Positions 28,789-38,344 are shown, counted from the stretch's first letter. The stretch is DNA of 64,000 bases from Bryobacteraceae bacterium (GCA_025928545.1 JAICJH010000008.1:62001-126000); one strand, 5' to 3'. Numbers and translations: made by a program. The notes: generated by a model from the sequence alone, not told the origin.

Positions 28789-31302
28789 TTAAGGACGCGA
28801 TGAAACACTGTTCTTTGCAACCTTCGCGGGTTCTTCTCCGGCCGCTGCCTTGCGGAACGGCTCACTCTTCACGATTCCGAGAATGACTGCCGACCAGCGA
28901 TCGCCGTGGTCACCGGCAACGTGAGCAATTTTCCGGACAGCCGGCATGTCGGTGTAGTCGAGACCGCGGCCCAGTGCATAACCCAGCAACTTCCCGGTAA
29001 ACGTGCGCACAAAATCCTCGCGATGGCCCGCAAGCACGTCTCGCAGACCGGACGCGCCATCGAACTTCGTGCCATCCGGTAACGCCGCGCTCGCGTCCAC
29101 CGGAAGTCCGTCGGCAAGGATACGCCACTTTCCATCGGCGTCATAATTCTCCAGTGAAAAACCCAACGGGTCCATGCGTCGATGGCAACCCGCGCAGACT
29201 GGATTCGCCCGATGAATTTCCATTCGTTCGCGAAGCGATTTCGGCGCGCCATCTGCCGTAGCTTCTTTCAGGGCGGGAACATTCGGGGGCGGAGGCGGGG
29301 GCGGAGAACCCAGAAGGTTGGCGAGCAGCCATCGCCCGCGAATTGCGACCGAGGTGCGGTTCGGATAGGAAGTCACCGTGAGGAGACTGGCCTGTGTCAG
29401 CAGTCCTCCACGCCGATTGTCGGGAAGGTTTACGCGGCGAAAGTGACTGCCGTAAATGTTCGGGATACCGTAGTGCTGCGCGAGCCGTTCGTTGAGGTAG
29501 GTGTACTTCGCGGTGAGCAGATTCGAAAGATCGTTATCTTCGCGCAGTTCGTTGCCGATGAACAGGCGGGTTTCCTGCGCCATTGCGTCGCGCAGATTTT
29601 CATCGAATTCGGGATAGAGTTCGGTATCGGGCACGATGCCGGAAAGTTTGTTCAACTCCAGCCAGCGGCTCGCGAAATCGTCGGTGAGCGCCTGTGAACG
29701 GCGATCGCGGAGCATGCGGCGCACCTGCTGTTCCAGCACCGCGGGATCGTGCAGTCTGCCCGCGCCGGCGAGATTGAGCAGCGTGTCGTCCGGAATACTG
29801 CTCCATAGAAAGAAGGAAAGCCGCGAAGCAAGGTCGATATCGCTGACCGCATAAACGGCCCCGGGAACCAGCCCGGCTGGCTGGCTTTCCACACGGAACA
29901 GGAAGCTGGGTGCGGCCAGAATTCGCTCAAGACCTGCGCGTATGCCGCTATCGAAATCGGCTCCCTTGCGGCCGTCGCGATAGAAGCTAAGGACGGTTTG
30001 GGTGTCGGCCTCGGTCAGCGGTCTGCGATATGCGCGTCTGGCCAGAGTTGTGAGAATCTGTTTTGCGCACAGTTCCTGCTCCACAACGCTCTTTGGGGAA
30101 CAGACGAAGACTTTAGAGCGGGCAGCCGAATTTCCCGGCGCTGGTTTACCGAACGGTCCGCCGATATAAACGAATTCCACCGAAGGATTGCCGTGATAGT
30201 ACTCATTCGTTGTTCTTGCGAAGCCGGTCTGTGGAGGCTGCAGAATTCCTTCCGGCTCCCAGAACCGGCGCAGGAATGAGATGCCGACAACGTGTTCTCC
30301 CGCCGTCACCGGCACGCGAACTTCGAGTGCATTGTCCGCATTGTGCATGTAGACTTCAAACTCCGGTCCTCCCTGCGTGTTGCCGGAGTAGCTCTCGGGG
30401 TTGGTCATGCCTTTGGCTTCGCCGCCGATCGAACTTCGTTTGAGGAGCTTGCCATCCAGGCGAATTTCGAGTTGGTGCGGTTCGCCCATCCCGATCAGAT
30501 AATCGTATTCTTCCCGGCGGAGGCGGACCTTAATTGTGTATTCGGCATCGAGCGGAAAGCGGTGGCGGATGGACGTACCGCCTTGTGACCCGAGCGGAAG
30601 ATCTTCGCTCATGCGATCGTCCTGCACAAGGGCTTTGGAGATTTTGTAGGTTTCGATGGAGGAAACCATCTTCGGATCGCCGATCGCCAGTCGGCTGACC
30701 GTGCGCGCGGCACTCAGGTAATTCTGGAGTAACGCGGGCGATACGGAGAGGAGACTGGCGATGTTGTCAAAACCCTCCTGGCTGGTGTCGTCGGCCGAGA
30801 GCAGGGCCGCGCCGTCTACTCTGATCGCGAGAAGATCGCGAACCGCATTGACGTACTCCACGCGATTGAGGCGGTGCACCGCAACCCGGCCGGGGTGAGG
30901 AGTCGCAGCGGCCACCGAATCGAGCGCGTTTTCGACGAGCGCGTTCATCTTCGTGTAAGTGGTCTGGTCGGGGCGATCCACTCCGGGAGGCGGCATTTCC
31001 TGCGTGCGAAGTTTGCGCGCGATTTTCTCCCAGACTTCCGCATTTGACTCGGCGGGCGCCTTCATCACGGAGCTGAGATCGAGCCCGGCAGTTTTGAGCG
31101 ATTCGTTATGGCAGAGGACACAATACTGTTCAAGCACCGGTTTGACAGGGGCAAGGTTTACAGCGGCTACCGGAGCGCGTGGCGGCGCGGCCAACACCCG
31201 TGATGCCGGCGGATCGGCCCGAAGCCACAAATCTGCTCCACTGCCAGCCAAAAGGACGAACGCCCCCGCAGCCATCAACCTGGGGGCCAGGGATCGGACC
31301 AT
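28789..31302 (-). CDS. DUF1592-domain planctomycete-type cytochrome protein
   Basis: Encodes 837 aa, first gene of the minus-strand operon. A membrane-anchor or signal segment (LMAAGAFVLLAGSGADLW) precedes a c-type haem motif CVLCH at about residues 61-65, followed by the DUF1587, DUF1592, DUF1588 and DUF1585 blocks in the usual order (for example LHRLNRVEY-like VHRLNRVEYVNAVRDLLA, RLSFFLWSSIPDDTL and the C-terminal CAGCHRRMDPLGFSLENYD). The CAGCH box may hold a second haem. The start lacks a good ribosome site; an ATG nine codons later is possible. These proteins are thought to work in periplasmic electron transfer or polymer oxidation, without a proven reaction. Confidence 0.88.
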   Translation of the reverse strand: MVRSLAPRLMAAGAFVLLAGSGADLWLRADPPASRVLAAPPRAPVAAVNLAPVKPVLEQYCVLCHNESLKTAGLDLSSVMKAPAESNAEVWEKIARKLRTQEMPPPGVDRPDQTTYTKMNALVENALDSVAAATPHPGRVAVHRLNRVEYVNAVRDLLAIRVDGAALLSADDTSQEGFDNIASLLSVSPALLQNYLSAARTVSRLAIGDPKMVSSIETYKISKALVQDDRMSEDLPLGSQGGTSIRHRFPLDAEYTIKVRLRREEYDYLIGMGEPHQLEIRLDGKLLKRSSIGGEAKGMTNPESYSGNTQGGPEFEVYMHNADNALEVRVPVTAGEHVVGISFLRRFWEPEGILQPPQTGFARTTNEYYHGNPSVEFVYIGGPFGKPAPGNSAARSKVFVCSPKSVVEQELCAKQILTTLARRAYRRPLTEADTQTVLSFYRDGRKGADFDSGIRAGLERILAAPSFLFRVESQPAGLVPGAVYAVSDIDLASRLSFFLWSSIPDDTLLNLAGAGRLHDPAVLEQQVRRMLRDRRSQALTDDFASRWLELNKLSGIVPDTELYPEFDENLRDAMAQETRLFIGNELREDNDLSNLLTAKYTYLNERLAQHYGIPNIYGSHFRRVNLPDNRRGGLLTQASLLTVTSYPNRTSVAIRGRWLLANLLGSPPPPPPPNVPALKEATADGAPKSLRERMEIHRANPVCAGCHRRMDPLGFSLENYDADGKWRILADGLPVDASAALPDGTKFDGASGLRDVLAGHREDFVRTFTGKLLGYALGRGLDYTDMPAVRKIAHVAGDHGDRWSAVILGIVKSEPFRKAAAGEEPAKVAKNSVSSRP

Positions 31303-31428
31303 CTGGGGTAATTCTTTCCAATATCGGAGCCGGAGTCAAGGGGTGCCCGGATGTCAGGGAAGCGGTTCAGTGGAGTCGGGATCCGATTATGAATCGCGGA
31401 CCGCCCCGTACCCCATGGAGCGATCAGG

Positions 31429-31668
31429 CTAATGGGGAAGGGGCTGGAGGCGAACGTCAAAATCGCATTTCTCGCCAGGCTTCAGATTGGGCACAAGGCT
31501 GGTGTCGTCAATCCATGGTCCTTCCCAGTCCGAGTAGCCCTCCGCATGCACGGTCATGAGGAATCCGCGCGAACCAGGGATGAAAACGTCCGCCTTGGCA
31601 ACATTCCATGAACAACCCTGATAAGAAAAATATAACGCAGCCCACACAGGAGAGCTCATGTATGACAT
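31429..31668 (-). pseudogene. Remnant of a secreted beta-sandwich protein
   Basis: A 79-residue open frame whose last 50 or so residues look genuinely coding: FLMTVHAEGYSDWEGP and NLKPGEKCDFDVRLQPLP resemble the end of a carboxypeptidase-regulatory-like or PEGA-type beta-sandwich found in longer acidobacterial secreted proteins. The first 25 residues look unrelated, and no signal peptide or ribosome site is seen. Most likely the 3' end of a decayed gene. The flanks 31303-31428 and 31669-31757 show nothing else. Confidence 0.35.
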
Positions 31669-31757
31669 GCTTCAGCTTGTCCAGTCGAGCAAGGCCTGAC
31701 GAAATCCCCCGCCGGGCCTGATATGTCCTGCCTCACCAGCGCGGCCGCCGGATCACT

Positions 31758-32672
31758 TCACTTCAGAGGAACCAATGGCAATCGTGCATGCCCCCTCGCC
31801 TTCCGGTGCTGAATCTGGTCAACGACCCCAAAAAGATTATCGTGGACCGGCGACCGTTCCGGCAACCGGTCTATTGCGGCAGCATACTGGTCCAGGATCA
31901 GATCGGTGGCGGGAGAATCGATCTTATCCAGTTGTGCAACGGCCCATTCGATAAGCCTGCGATCCTCCTGCGAACTGCTCATCGTCAGTACGGAACTGAG
32001 TGCTTTGACTCGATCCGGATCACGCCACACAATGCGCATGCGGGCTTCACAATATTGAAATTCAGCCTGGCCGTGCTCTCCCGGATTCCAGTACAGCATG
32101 GATTTCTGAATCACCGGCAACGACGTCATCTGCCCTGCATTGCACAACTGAGCCTCCGCCCACGCATGGATTGCGCTGTTGGCCGCCGGTATCGATTTTT
32201 CCCCCAGCGCCGATTCCAGAAGTTCAATCCTCCGCTGGGGATCCTTTTCCCGAAGATAGACAGCCTGACGATATGCGAGTCCGATTGCCGCGTCAGCCAA
32301 GCCAGATGCGGTTGCACCGCGAGCTTTCGGCTTAAGCGCCTCCAGATATGAGAACGCTTCGGGTGATTCGATCTCCGCTATCTTATATATGGCGTGAGCG
32401 CGTACCTCATCGTCCCTGAAAAAATCCATCTCCTCCGGACTCAATTTCAGCCCTGCCGCAGCTGCCACGGTCGGGCTGACGGCTTCCGGTCGCCCTTCGG
32501 CAATCGCTTCAAGTGCCTGCAGACCGGTGCTTGACGAGGTCCCTGACGTGGCTACCAGGAAAATCCTATCCACGATCGCGTTCTCCCGTTCGAAGGGGGG
32601 GCCTTTACTAGCGAAGACCGGCAGTGCAAAGGCCAGGACGGTTAAACAACTTACGCGCATCTCGATCTTCAT
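31758..32672 (-). CDS. Secreted alpha-helical protein, function unknown
   Basis: Encodes 304 aa. GAGGGAGA lies about 9 nt before the ATG. A signal peptide (MRVSCLTVLAFALPVFA) is followed by an almost all-helical, Ala/Glu-rich body with loosely repeated segments such as AIYKIAEIESPEAFSYLEAL and SAIHAWAEAQL, suggesting a HEAT- or TPR-like solenoid. I do not recognise the family. It stands alone, 361 bp downstream of the FG-GAP operon on the same strand and 90 bp upstream of the gene remnant. Confidence 0.65.
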   Translation of the reverse strand: MKIEMRVSCLTVLAFALPVFASKGPPFERENAIVDRIFLVATSGTSSSTGLQALEAIAEGRPEAVSPTVAAAAGLKLSPEEMDFFRDDEVRAHAIYKIAEIESPEAFSYLEALKPKARGATASGLADAAIGLAYRQAVYLREKDPQRRIELLESALGEKSIPAANSAIHAWAEAQLCNAGQMTSLPVIQKSMLYWNPGEHGQAEFQYCEARMRIVWRDPDRVKALSSVLTMSSSQEDRRLIEWAVAQLDKIDSPATDLILDQYAAAIDRLPERSPVHDNLFGVVDQIQHRKARGHARLPLVPLK

Positions 32673-33033
32673 TGTGTTATTCTCCCTCTCGTCTTAGTGA
32701 AAATCTCCCAATATATCAGTGGTCGTGACTTCCCGCGAACGTTTCCGCATCATATTGAAAGGCATACCCGGCGTGGTCAGGGTCGCCATATTGATCCGCC
32801 ACCGTATCTCCGCGATAAGCCCGCGATTCCAGCGTGACCTTCACCCGGTCACGCTAAGATAGCTGAGCCAGCGGGTCCTACACCCTTCGCGTCATGCAGC
32901 TTTGACGATATCCGAAAGATACGATTAGCCGCCGACGAGCAACAGAGTCCGGTTGGCGCGTCCCCTAACGACCAGCCATTGGCGACGAATTAGCATGGCG
33001 GCCTGGCAAAACGTGGCCATGTGGCATTGCCGG
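32673..33033. other. Non-coding stretch, no gene seen
   Basis: No convincing reading frame on either strand. On the minus strand a TATATT sequence about 40 bp before the gene at 32672 could be its -10, but no good -35 stands at the right distance. No hairpin or operator of the shared type was recognised. Confidence 0.4.
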
Positions 33034-34152
33034 CTATTTCCGGGGCGGATTGACAAAGTAATCGTAATGGAGCGTCCAGCTATAGTCTTTGCCTGGATCG
33101 ATTGAATAGGAAAGATACGGCTCAACGGCCTGCACCGTTCTGATGGACCATACCGTAATGCTCGATAGCGGCTTGTCGCCGACCACGTGGTATCCGACGC
33201 CGCTCTGCTTGTCCTCGACGCGGATGTCATAGTCTTTTGCCGTATCGCCGAAGCCGGCGGGATTCGCGGTGCCACGGTCCTTATCGACAAGCGTCTTCAG
33301 ATAGACCAGTTGATTGTCACGGATCTCAATCAGACCCGCGGCCGGAGGGCGAATTGACGTCACTTTGAACGGGAACGTAACCGTTAAGTCCTTGTTGGGA
33401 CCGCCCCCATCGGGGGTAAACATATTGTGGTTATAGACGGTGCCGACGATTGGCTTTGCGCCAGTGTTTCGCAGGCTATGCTCAATCACCATCTCAGGCT
33501 TACCGGGAATCAGCCGAACGACCTTGTGATACACGTAACCATAACCGTCCGCCTTATCGTCGATCACCTGCGTGAATTCAACGGAGTCTTTGTTCTTTTT
33601 GACGGTCCACTTACCGGCGTCGACAATATCGTAGACACGGGAGTGATCATAACGGTCGGGTCCTCCAGGAGGGCCGCCGCGCCCGCCCCCGGCCCCCGCG
33701 GGAGGAGTCGCCGGCGCCGGACGCGGGGGAACCGGTGGTTCACCCTCCTTCGGTTTGCGCAAGACACCTACACCAATCTTGATGAAAGTGCCGCCGAACG
33801 GAGCATCCGCGAAATTCAGGGGACCGCCTGTTGAGTTAAACTCCTCGCCGGGTCCCGCCATGGCTGTGAAGGGCGCGGAGACAACTCCCTTGTCGTCGTA
33901 GCCGAAGTCATAGGTCATGAGGTCGAGCTTGTACCACCAGGGCGTGTAGATCACCTTGCCCTTGTACTCCATCTGGCAGACGATACCCGACCAGTCGAAA
34001 CGCGTCGAACGATAGAAGCCTTTCTCCTGATCGGGAAGGCAGATCTTCGCTTTGATCAATCCGTTCGTTATGCCGGCAGAGGGAGGGTCAGCCGCCGCGA
34101 CAAGCCCAGCGACGCCCGCCACCAGCGCAATCAAACTCGATGCTCGATTCAT
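33034..34152 (-). CDS. Secreted protein of unknown function with mutarotase-like features
   Basis: Encodes 372 aa from the ATG at 34152, preferred over one five codons upstream because GGGGA stands at the usual distance and the signal peptide MNRASSLIALVAGVAGLVAA then begins at once. The mature protein is beta-rich, with segments such as WYKLDLMTYDFGYDDKG, VIEHSLRNTGAKPI and YNHNMFTPDGGGP that suggest an aldose-1-epimerase-like supersandwich (galactose mutarotase fold); this is a tentative reading. A Pro/Gly/Arg-rich insert lies at about 33660-33740. It follows the FG-GAP/DUF1080 gene by 15 bp in the same operon, so a periplasmic carbohydrate role is plausible. Confidence 0.6.
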   Translation of the reverse strand: MNRASSLIALVAGVAGLVAAADPPSAGITNGLIKAKICLPDQEKGFYRSTRFDWSGIVCQMEYKGKVIYTPWWYKLDLMTYDFGYDDKGVVSAPFTAMAGPGEEFNSTGGPLNFADAPFGGTFIKIGVGVLRKPKEGEPPVPPRPAPATPPAGAGGGRGGPPGGPDRYDHSRVYDIVDAGKWTVKKNKDSVEFTQVIDDKADGYGYVYHKVVRLIPGKPEMVIEHSLRNTGAKPIVGTVYNHNMFTPDGGGPNKDLTVTFPFKVTSIRPPAAGLIEIRDNQLVYLKTLVDKDRGTANPAGFGDTAKDYDIRVEDKQSGVGYHVVGDKPLSSITVWSIRTVQAVEPYLSYSIDPGKDYSWTLHYDYFVNPPRK

Positions 34153-34167
34153 AAGGATTTTCCCCAT

Positions 34168-36147
34168 TTACTTTGTTGCCGTAGCCGCAGCCTTTACGTG
34201 AGGCTTGCCCCAAAAAATATACGTACCCAGCTTGGTTGCTGTGACAATGTCCATCGCGCCGTCCTTATTCAGGTCCACAGCGAGAACATCGGAACCGGCG
34301 CCGGACCAGTTGTTGATCAATTCCGGGACGAATTCCGCGCCGCCCGGCGCCTTCGAATTGCGCCGCGTTTTGTAGACATAAAGAACCGGCGGTCCGTAAG
34401 GATCCGGATCGAGGTAATCGTCTTTGTGCGCCCAGAAGCGCTTGCCGACTACAAAATCAGGAATGCCATCGCCGTCCACATCCGCGACGGTTGTGCCGTG
34501 AGGCTCGCTGAAGGCAACACCGCCGGCGTTTCTGGTCGAAAAATCATCCATGACCATATGCTGTTCGAACGAAATATTACCGGCTGCGTCTTTCTTCTGC
34601 TCGTACCACGCCAGGCCCCAGCCGTGCGCGTCAAGAACTGTGACGACGTCGTTTCTTCCGTCGCCGTTCAGGTCATACACGGCCATCACACTGCCACCCA
34701 CGATGCCGCGACCATATCGTGCGAAAGCCTGCGGATGATACCTCCACGGCTCGTGTCCGTCGGCCGGCTGTTCCCACCACCCAAACGCGTTGACCATATC
34801 CATTTTCCCGTCGCCGTTGATATCGCCGACTCCAATGCCGTGAGCGGTCCCGTAGCCGCTCTCGGAAATTGTATGCACCTGCCACATGTCGGTTGGATTT
34901 GTGGGATCGGGCTTCGCGTAGCGAACGAAGCCCTGCGCCATGTACACGATTTCCGGTTTACCGTCGCCATCCACATCGCACAGCACTGCGATTTCGCTTT
35001 GCTGCGCGGCGACCACCAGATGCTTGTCCCAGCGGCGATTCTCTCCTTTTGGATTCACGTAGAGCCAGATGCCGACTTCGCCGCCTGGCGAGTTGTCGAC
35101 GGAAAAGCTGTTGGTGATTACATCCGTCCAGCCATCTCCGGTGAAATCGGCTGCGTACATCATCCAGTCGTCGGTGGAGAACTCGCGCCCGGGGTTGCGG
35201 GGCTCGGCGGGATAGATTTCCCGGCGGCTTGTGAAATCGGGGCCGTAATAAATATAGGGTCCAGAGACGATATCCGTTGCGCCATCATGATTGAAATCGG
35301 CCGCACCCGCGCCCCAGGAATAGTAAAAGGGACTAATTCGCTGCGCGCGGAAGTTGGCGGAAGTGACCTCTTTCGGCATTTCCTTCTTGCCGAGATCCTT
35401 GTAGACGACGTCTTTAAATGTCACCTCGCCGGCTCCCACATAAAGACCGATCGGGCCGTAATTTCCCATCTCGGGATCAGCAACGCCGGTCTCCTGCGTT
35501 CCGTCGTTCAGTGACGTGCGAATGATGTTGAGGTCCAACATGGTTTCGAACTGATTCCAGTCAGTGTTCCTGTAAGCTGCGTCGGGACGCGTCAGCGGAA
35601 GACTCGCCGCGGGGCCACCACGTCCGCCGCGGCCGCTGCCGCCCACGGGGCCACGACCTCTGCCCGCGCCTCCTGCCGCCGCGTTGGGATCGAGCGGCGG
35701 AGCATAGCGGACCTGTCCGCCTTGTGCCCGCAATCGCTCACGAGTCAGAATTTTCCCGTCGGTATCGAGCGTGACACGAAAAGGTCCGGTGTCTCCCGGG
35801 GCCAGGGAAATGAACACTCCTTTCCATCCCGAGGGCGTCTTTTCGGCACGAAAAAGCACGCCGGATCGGCAGCCTTCGCCGCAACGGAACGATGCATTGA
35901 TCCCGACGTCCTGCATAGATTTATCCAGGATGAGCCACCCACCTGCACTGCCGGGCTTTGCCGTTCCGGCCAGATCGCCATTTACCGCTTTCCACTCCGC
36001 CTGCCCAAGTGTGTGCCAACCCGCAAGGGAAGAGCCTTTGATAGCACCGTCGGGATGAAAGGACGCACCAACGCCGAACAACAATGGCAGCGAACTCAGG
36101 CAAAGAGCTGCCGCGGTTGCGACAGCATAGAGGCTCTTCGAAAACAT
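34168..36147 (-). CDS. Exported DUF1080-like plus FG-GAP repeat protein (paralogue 1)
   Basis: Encodes 659 aa. A signal peptide is followed by a DUF1080/3-keto-disaccharide hydrolase-like concanavalin sandwich at about 30-260 (SLAGWHTLGQAEWKAVNGDL, RSGVLFRAEKTPSGWKGV), then seven FG-GAP/VCBS blades with calcium-loop cores (DFNHDGATDIV, DVDGDGKPEIV, DINGDGKMDMV, DLNKDGAMDIV) forming an integrin-like propeller. A Gly/Arg-rich insert interrupts the first domain at about 35610-35690. GGAGAAGGA supports the ATG. It is divergent from the PQQ dehydrogenase gene and shares its operator region. A close paralogue of the same layout lies at 61837-63825. Probably binds or cleaves carbohydrate outside the cytoplasm. 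Confidence 0.85.
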   Translation of the reverse strand: MFSKSLYAVATAAALCLSSLPLLFGVGASFHPDGAIKGSSLAGWHTLGQAEWKAVNGDLAGTAKPGSAGGWLILDKSMQDVGINASFRCGEGCRSGVLFRAEKTPSGWKGVFISLAPGDTGPFRVTLDTDGKILTRERLRAQGGQVRYAPPLDPNAAAGGAGRGRGPVGGSGRGGRGGPAASLPLTRPDAAYRNTDWNQFETMLDLNIIRTSLNDGTQETGVADPEMGNYGPIGLYVGAGEVTFKDVVYKDLGKKEMPKEVTSANFRAQRISPFYYSWGAGAADFNHDGATDIVSGPYIYYGPDFTSRREIYPAEPRNPGREFSTDDWMMYAADFTGDGWTDVITNSFSVDNSPGGEVGIWLYVNPKGENRRWDKHLVVAAQQSEIAVLCDVDGDGKPEIVYMAQGFVRYAKPDPTNPTDMWQVHTISESGYGTAHGIGVGDINGDGKMDMVNAFGWWEQPADGHEPWRYHPQAFARYGRGIVGGSVMAVYDLNGDGRNDVVTVLDAHGWGLAWYEQKKDAAGNISFEQHMVMDDFSTRNAGGVAFSEPHGTTVADVDGDGIPDFVVGKRFWAHKDDYLDPDPYGPPVLYVYKTRRNSKAPGGAEFVPELINNWSGAGSDVLAVDLNKDGAMDIVTATKLGTYIFWGKPHVKAAATATK

Positions 36148-36189
36148 TCAGGGTTTTCCTTCTCCGCAACATTTCGGGGCGCCCCAATG

Positions 36190-36225
36190 TTGCTTAAGAC
36201 GCAACGCTGGTTGCGTTATACTTAG
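36190..36225. promoter_or_regulatory. Tandem operator and -10 in the FG-GAP/PQQ divergent region
   Basis: TTGCTTAAGACGCAA (36190-36204, 13/15) and TTGCGTTATACTTAG (36211-36225, 11/15) are exactly 21 bp apart. The plus-strand -10 TATACT (36217-36222) lies inside the second site, and a minus-strand TATAAC overlaps the same bases, so one operator pair could control both directions. The right arm of the first site and left arm of the second also form ACGCAAC-GCTG-GTTGCGT. Confidence 0.65.
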
Positions 36226-36288
36226 CGTCGCATGGTATCAGCCAATCTGCGTGAAGTCAAGCATTACCGTCGTCGAAAAGGACACTGG

Positions 36289-38280
36289 ATGGACATGAGA
36301 AGTAATCGCCGATTGATCGTGCTCGTGGCAATGTTGGCGCCCGCATCAGGGTTTGCTCAGAATCCCCCGGGCCGTGTGCCACCAGTGCCTCAGGTGCGGC
36401 GGTCGGAGAGCACTGGCGTCAACCTGTTCAAAAATAACTGTACGACGTGCCACGGCGATACTCCGGTGGAACATGCGCCCAGCGAATCGACTATTAAGAC
36501 GATGTCACCAGAGCGCATCTGGGAGGCCATCACAACAGGGGTGATGGCGAATAATGCCAAAGCACTGAGCGATACCGACAAAGTTCTCCTCGCCGAATAC
36601 ATGGGGGGCCGTAAACTCGATACGTCCGAGGCAGGGGCAATGAAGAGTATGCCCAATGCCTGCCCCAGCCACACGCTCGTCAAAGACCTGACCGGTCCGG
36701 TTTGGAACGGGTGGGGCGATCTATCCAATACGCGGTTCCAGCCAGCTGAAGCCGCGGGTTTGACGGCGGGTAAAGTGTCGCGTCTCGAACTCAAGTGGTC
36801 CTTCGGATTCCCGGGCGCAACAGCGATGTACGGAGTAACCGTGGCGGGCGGAAGAGTTTTCGTCGCCAGCGATGCCGGTTACGTTTACTCGCTGGATGCG
36901 AAGACGGGTTGCGTGCACTGGTCCTACAAGGCGGGCGCCGTGGTTCGCAGCAACATCACGATGGGACCGTTGAAGCCAGGCTCCAACAAGATCGTCGCCT
37001 ATTTCGGCGACATCCGTGGTAACGCTTATGCGCTCGATGCTTCGAGCGGCGAACTGATCTGGAAGACGCTGACGGATGGGCATCCGCTGGCCCGCGTGAC
37101 CGGCAACCCGCGCTACTTCGACGGAAAGCTTTATGTGCCGCTCGCTTCGCTGGAAGAAGACGAGTCACGGAGCCCAGCTTACATCTGCTGCACTTTCCGC
37201 GGCGCGATGGTTGCCGTCAATTCGGAAACGGGCAAGATCGCCTGGAAGACATACACCACGCTCGAGCCGCCCAAAGTGTACAAGAAGAACTCCGCCGGAG
37301 TCGACTATATGGGCCCGTCTGGGGCCGGCGTTTGGACCGCGCCGATTGTCGACACTAAACGGCGCGAATTGTACTTCGGTACAGGCAACAGCTTCTCCGA
37401 GCCGGCTACAACATCCGACTCAATCATGGCCCTGAACGCCGATACTGGCAAGATGCTCTGGTACAAGCAAGCCAACTCCGGCGATGTCTGGCATGGCGGA
37501 TGCCAACAGACTATTCCTGGCCGGTCCGGACGGGGCGGACCGCCGGGCGGAGGACGTGGCGCGTTCGGCGCCAGTGGCGGGCGAGGTGGCGCTTTCGGCT
37601 TCAGCGGTGGGCAAGGTGGACCGGCAGGCGCCGGTCGCGGCCCGGCGTATCCGGCGGATAACTGCGTGGAAAAGACCGGGCCGGACTGGGACTACTCCGC
37701 GTCGCCGAATCTGGCAACCCTGCCCGACGGGCGCAGCGTAATTGTGGCGTCGCCCAAACAGGCGGTGGTCCGCACGTACGATCCCGCCAGAGGAGGCGAA
37801 GAAATCTGGCGTCAGGACATAGCCCGCGGCATCGGTGGTGGCGCCGGCGAGACCGTCTTCGGTGGGGCGGTACACGGCAATACGATCTACTACGGTCTCC
37901 AGCTTGGCAACGGCATAATCGCGATGGACCTGCTGACCGGTGTAGAGAAATGGTTCAAGCCGCTACAACAGCCGGCTGACGGCCCGATGGCGAGCCATAA
38001 AGGTATTGTAGCGGCAGTCACTCTGATCCCTGGCGCGCTCTTCGCGGGCGGCATGGACGGCATTCTGCGGGCCGTGCAGCCTGAGAACGGCAACCCCATC
38101 TGGGAGTTCAATACCGCCCAGGAATTCAAAACGGTGAATGGTGTACCGGCAAAAGGCGGTTCGATCGGGGCCGGCGGGCCAACCGTCGCGGATGGCATGG
38201 TGTTCGTCGGTTCGGGATATGTCGGCTTCCAGAACGGTGTTCCTGGAAACGTACTCCTGGCCTTTGCTCCGGCCTGGTAG
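36289..38280 (+). CDS. Exported PQQ beta-propeller dehydrogenase with N-terminal cytochrome c (PQQ1)
   Basis: Encodes 663 aa from the ATG at 36289, which has AAAGGA 6 nt upstream and gives a signal peptide ending SGFAQ; the frame extends 19 codons further. A cytochrome c domain with CTTCH at residues 51-55 precedes an eight-bladed quinoprotein propeller with tryptophan-docking repeats (GYVYSLDAKTGCVHWSY, GNAYALDASSGELIWKT, GILRAVQPENGNPIWEF). The order, haem first, is that of polyvinyl-alcohol-dehydrogenase-like quinohaemoproteins, which oxidise alcohols or sugars in the periplasm and pass electrons to the haem. A long Gly/Arg/Phe-rich insert (about 37515-37650) splits the propeller. The substrate is unknown; nearby SDR genes may continue oxidation in the cytoplasm. 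Confidence 0.88.
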   Translation: MDMRSNRRLIVLVAMLAPASGFAQNPPGRVPPVPQVRRSESTGVNLFKNNCTTCHGDTPVEHAPSESTIKTMSPERIWEAITTGVMANNAKALSDTDKVLLAEYMGGRKLDTSEAGAMKSMPNACPSHTLVKDLTGPVWNGWGDLSNTRFQPAEAAGLTAGKVSRLELKWSFGFPGATAMYGVTVAGGRVFVASDAGYVYSLDAKTGCVHWSYKAGAVVRSNITMGPLKPGSNKIVAYFGDIRGNAYALDASSGELIWKTLTDGHPLARVTGNPRYFDGKLYVPLASLEEDESRSPAYICCTFRGAMVAVNSETGKIAWKTYTTLEPPKVYKKNSAGVDYMGPSGAGVWTAPIVDTKRRELYFGTGNSFSEPATTSDSIMALNADTGKMLWYKQANSGDVWHGGCQQTIPGRSGRGGPPGGGRGAFGASGGRGGAFGFSGGQGGPAGAGRGPAYPADNCVEKTGPDWDYSASPNLATLPDGRSVIVASPKQAVVRTYDPARGGEEIWRQDIARGIGGGAGETVFGGAVHGNTIYYGLQLGNGIIAMDLLTGVEKWFKPLQQPADGPMASHKGIVAAVTLIPGALFAGGMDGILRAVQPENGNPIWEFNTAQEFKTVNGVPAKGGSIGAGGPTVADGMVFVGSGYVGFQNGVPGNVLLAFAPAW

Positions 38281-38308
38281 GCGGCGCCGCGTGGCTTCAA
38301 TCCCGCTA

Positions 38309-38344
38309 ATGCGTAATGCGCAATGGGAGTTGCGCTACACTGTG
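38309..38344 (+). promoter_or_regulatory. Tandem operator before the first SDR gene
   Basis: ATGCGTAATGCGCAA (38309-38323) matches the consensus at 14 of 15 positions. A half-site TTGCGC begins a second unit at 38330, exactly 21 bp on. A -10-like TACACT (38336-38341) lies in the second unit; no good -35 is visible, perhaps because the promoter needs an activator or is weak. Confidence 0.6.

Noticed and set aside
36175-36184. GGGGCGCCCC palindrome near the FG-GAP start
   Set aside because: Short GC-only palindrome within a GC-rich leader; no second copy with positional meaning was found.
38281-38290. GCGGCGCCGC after PQQ1 as a terminator
   Set aside because: It is self-complementary but leaves no loop and has no T-tract.
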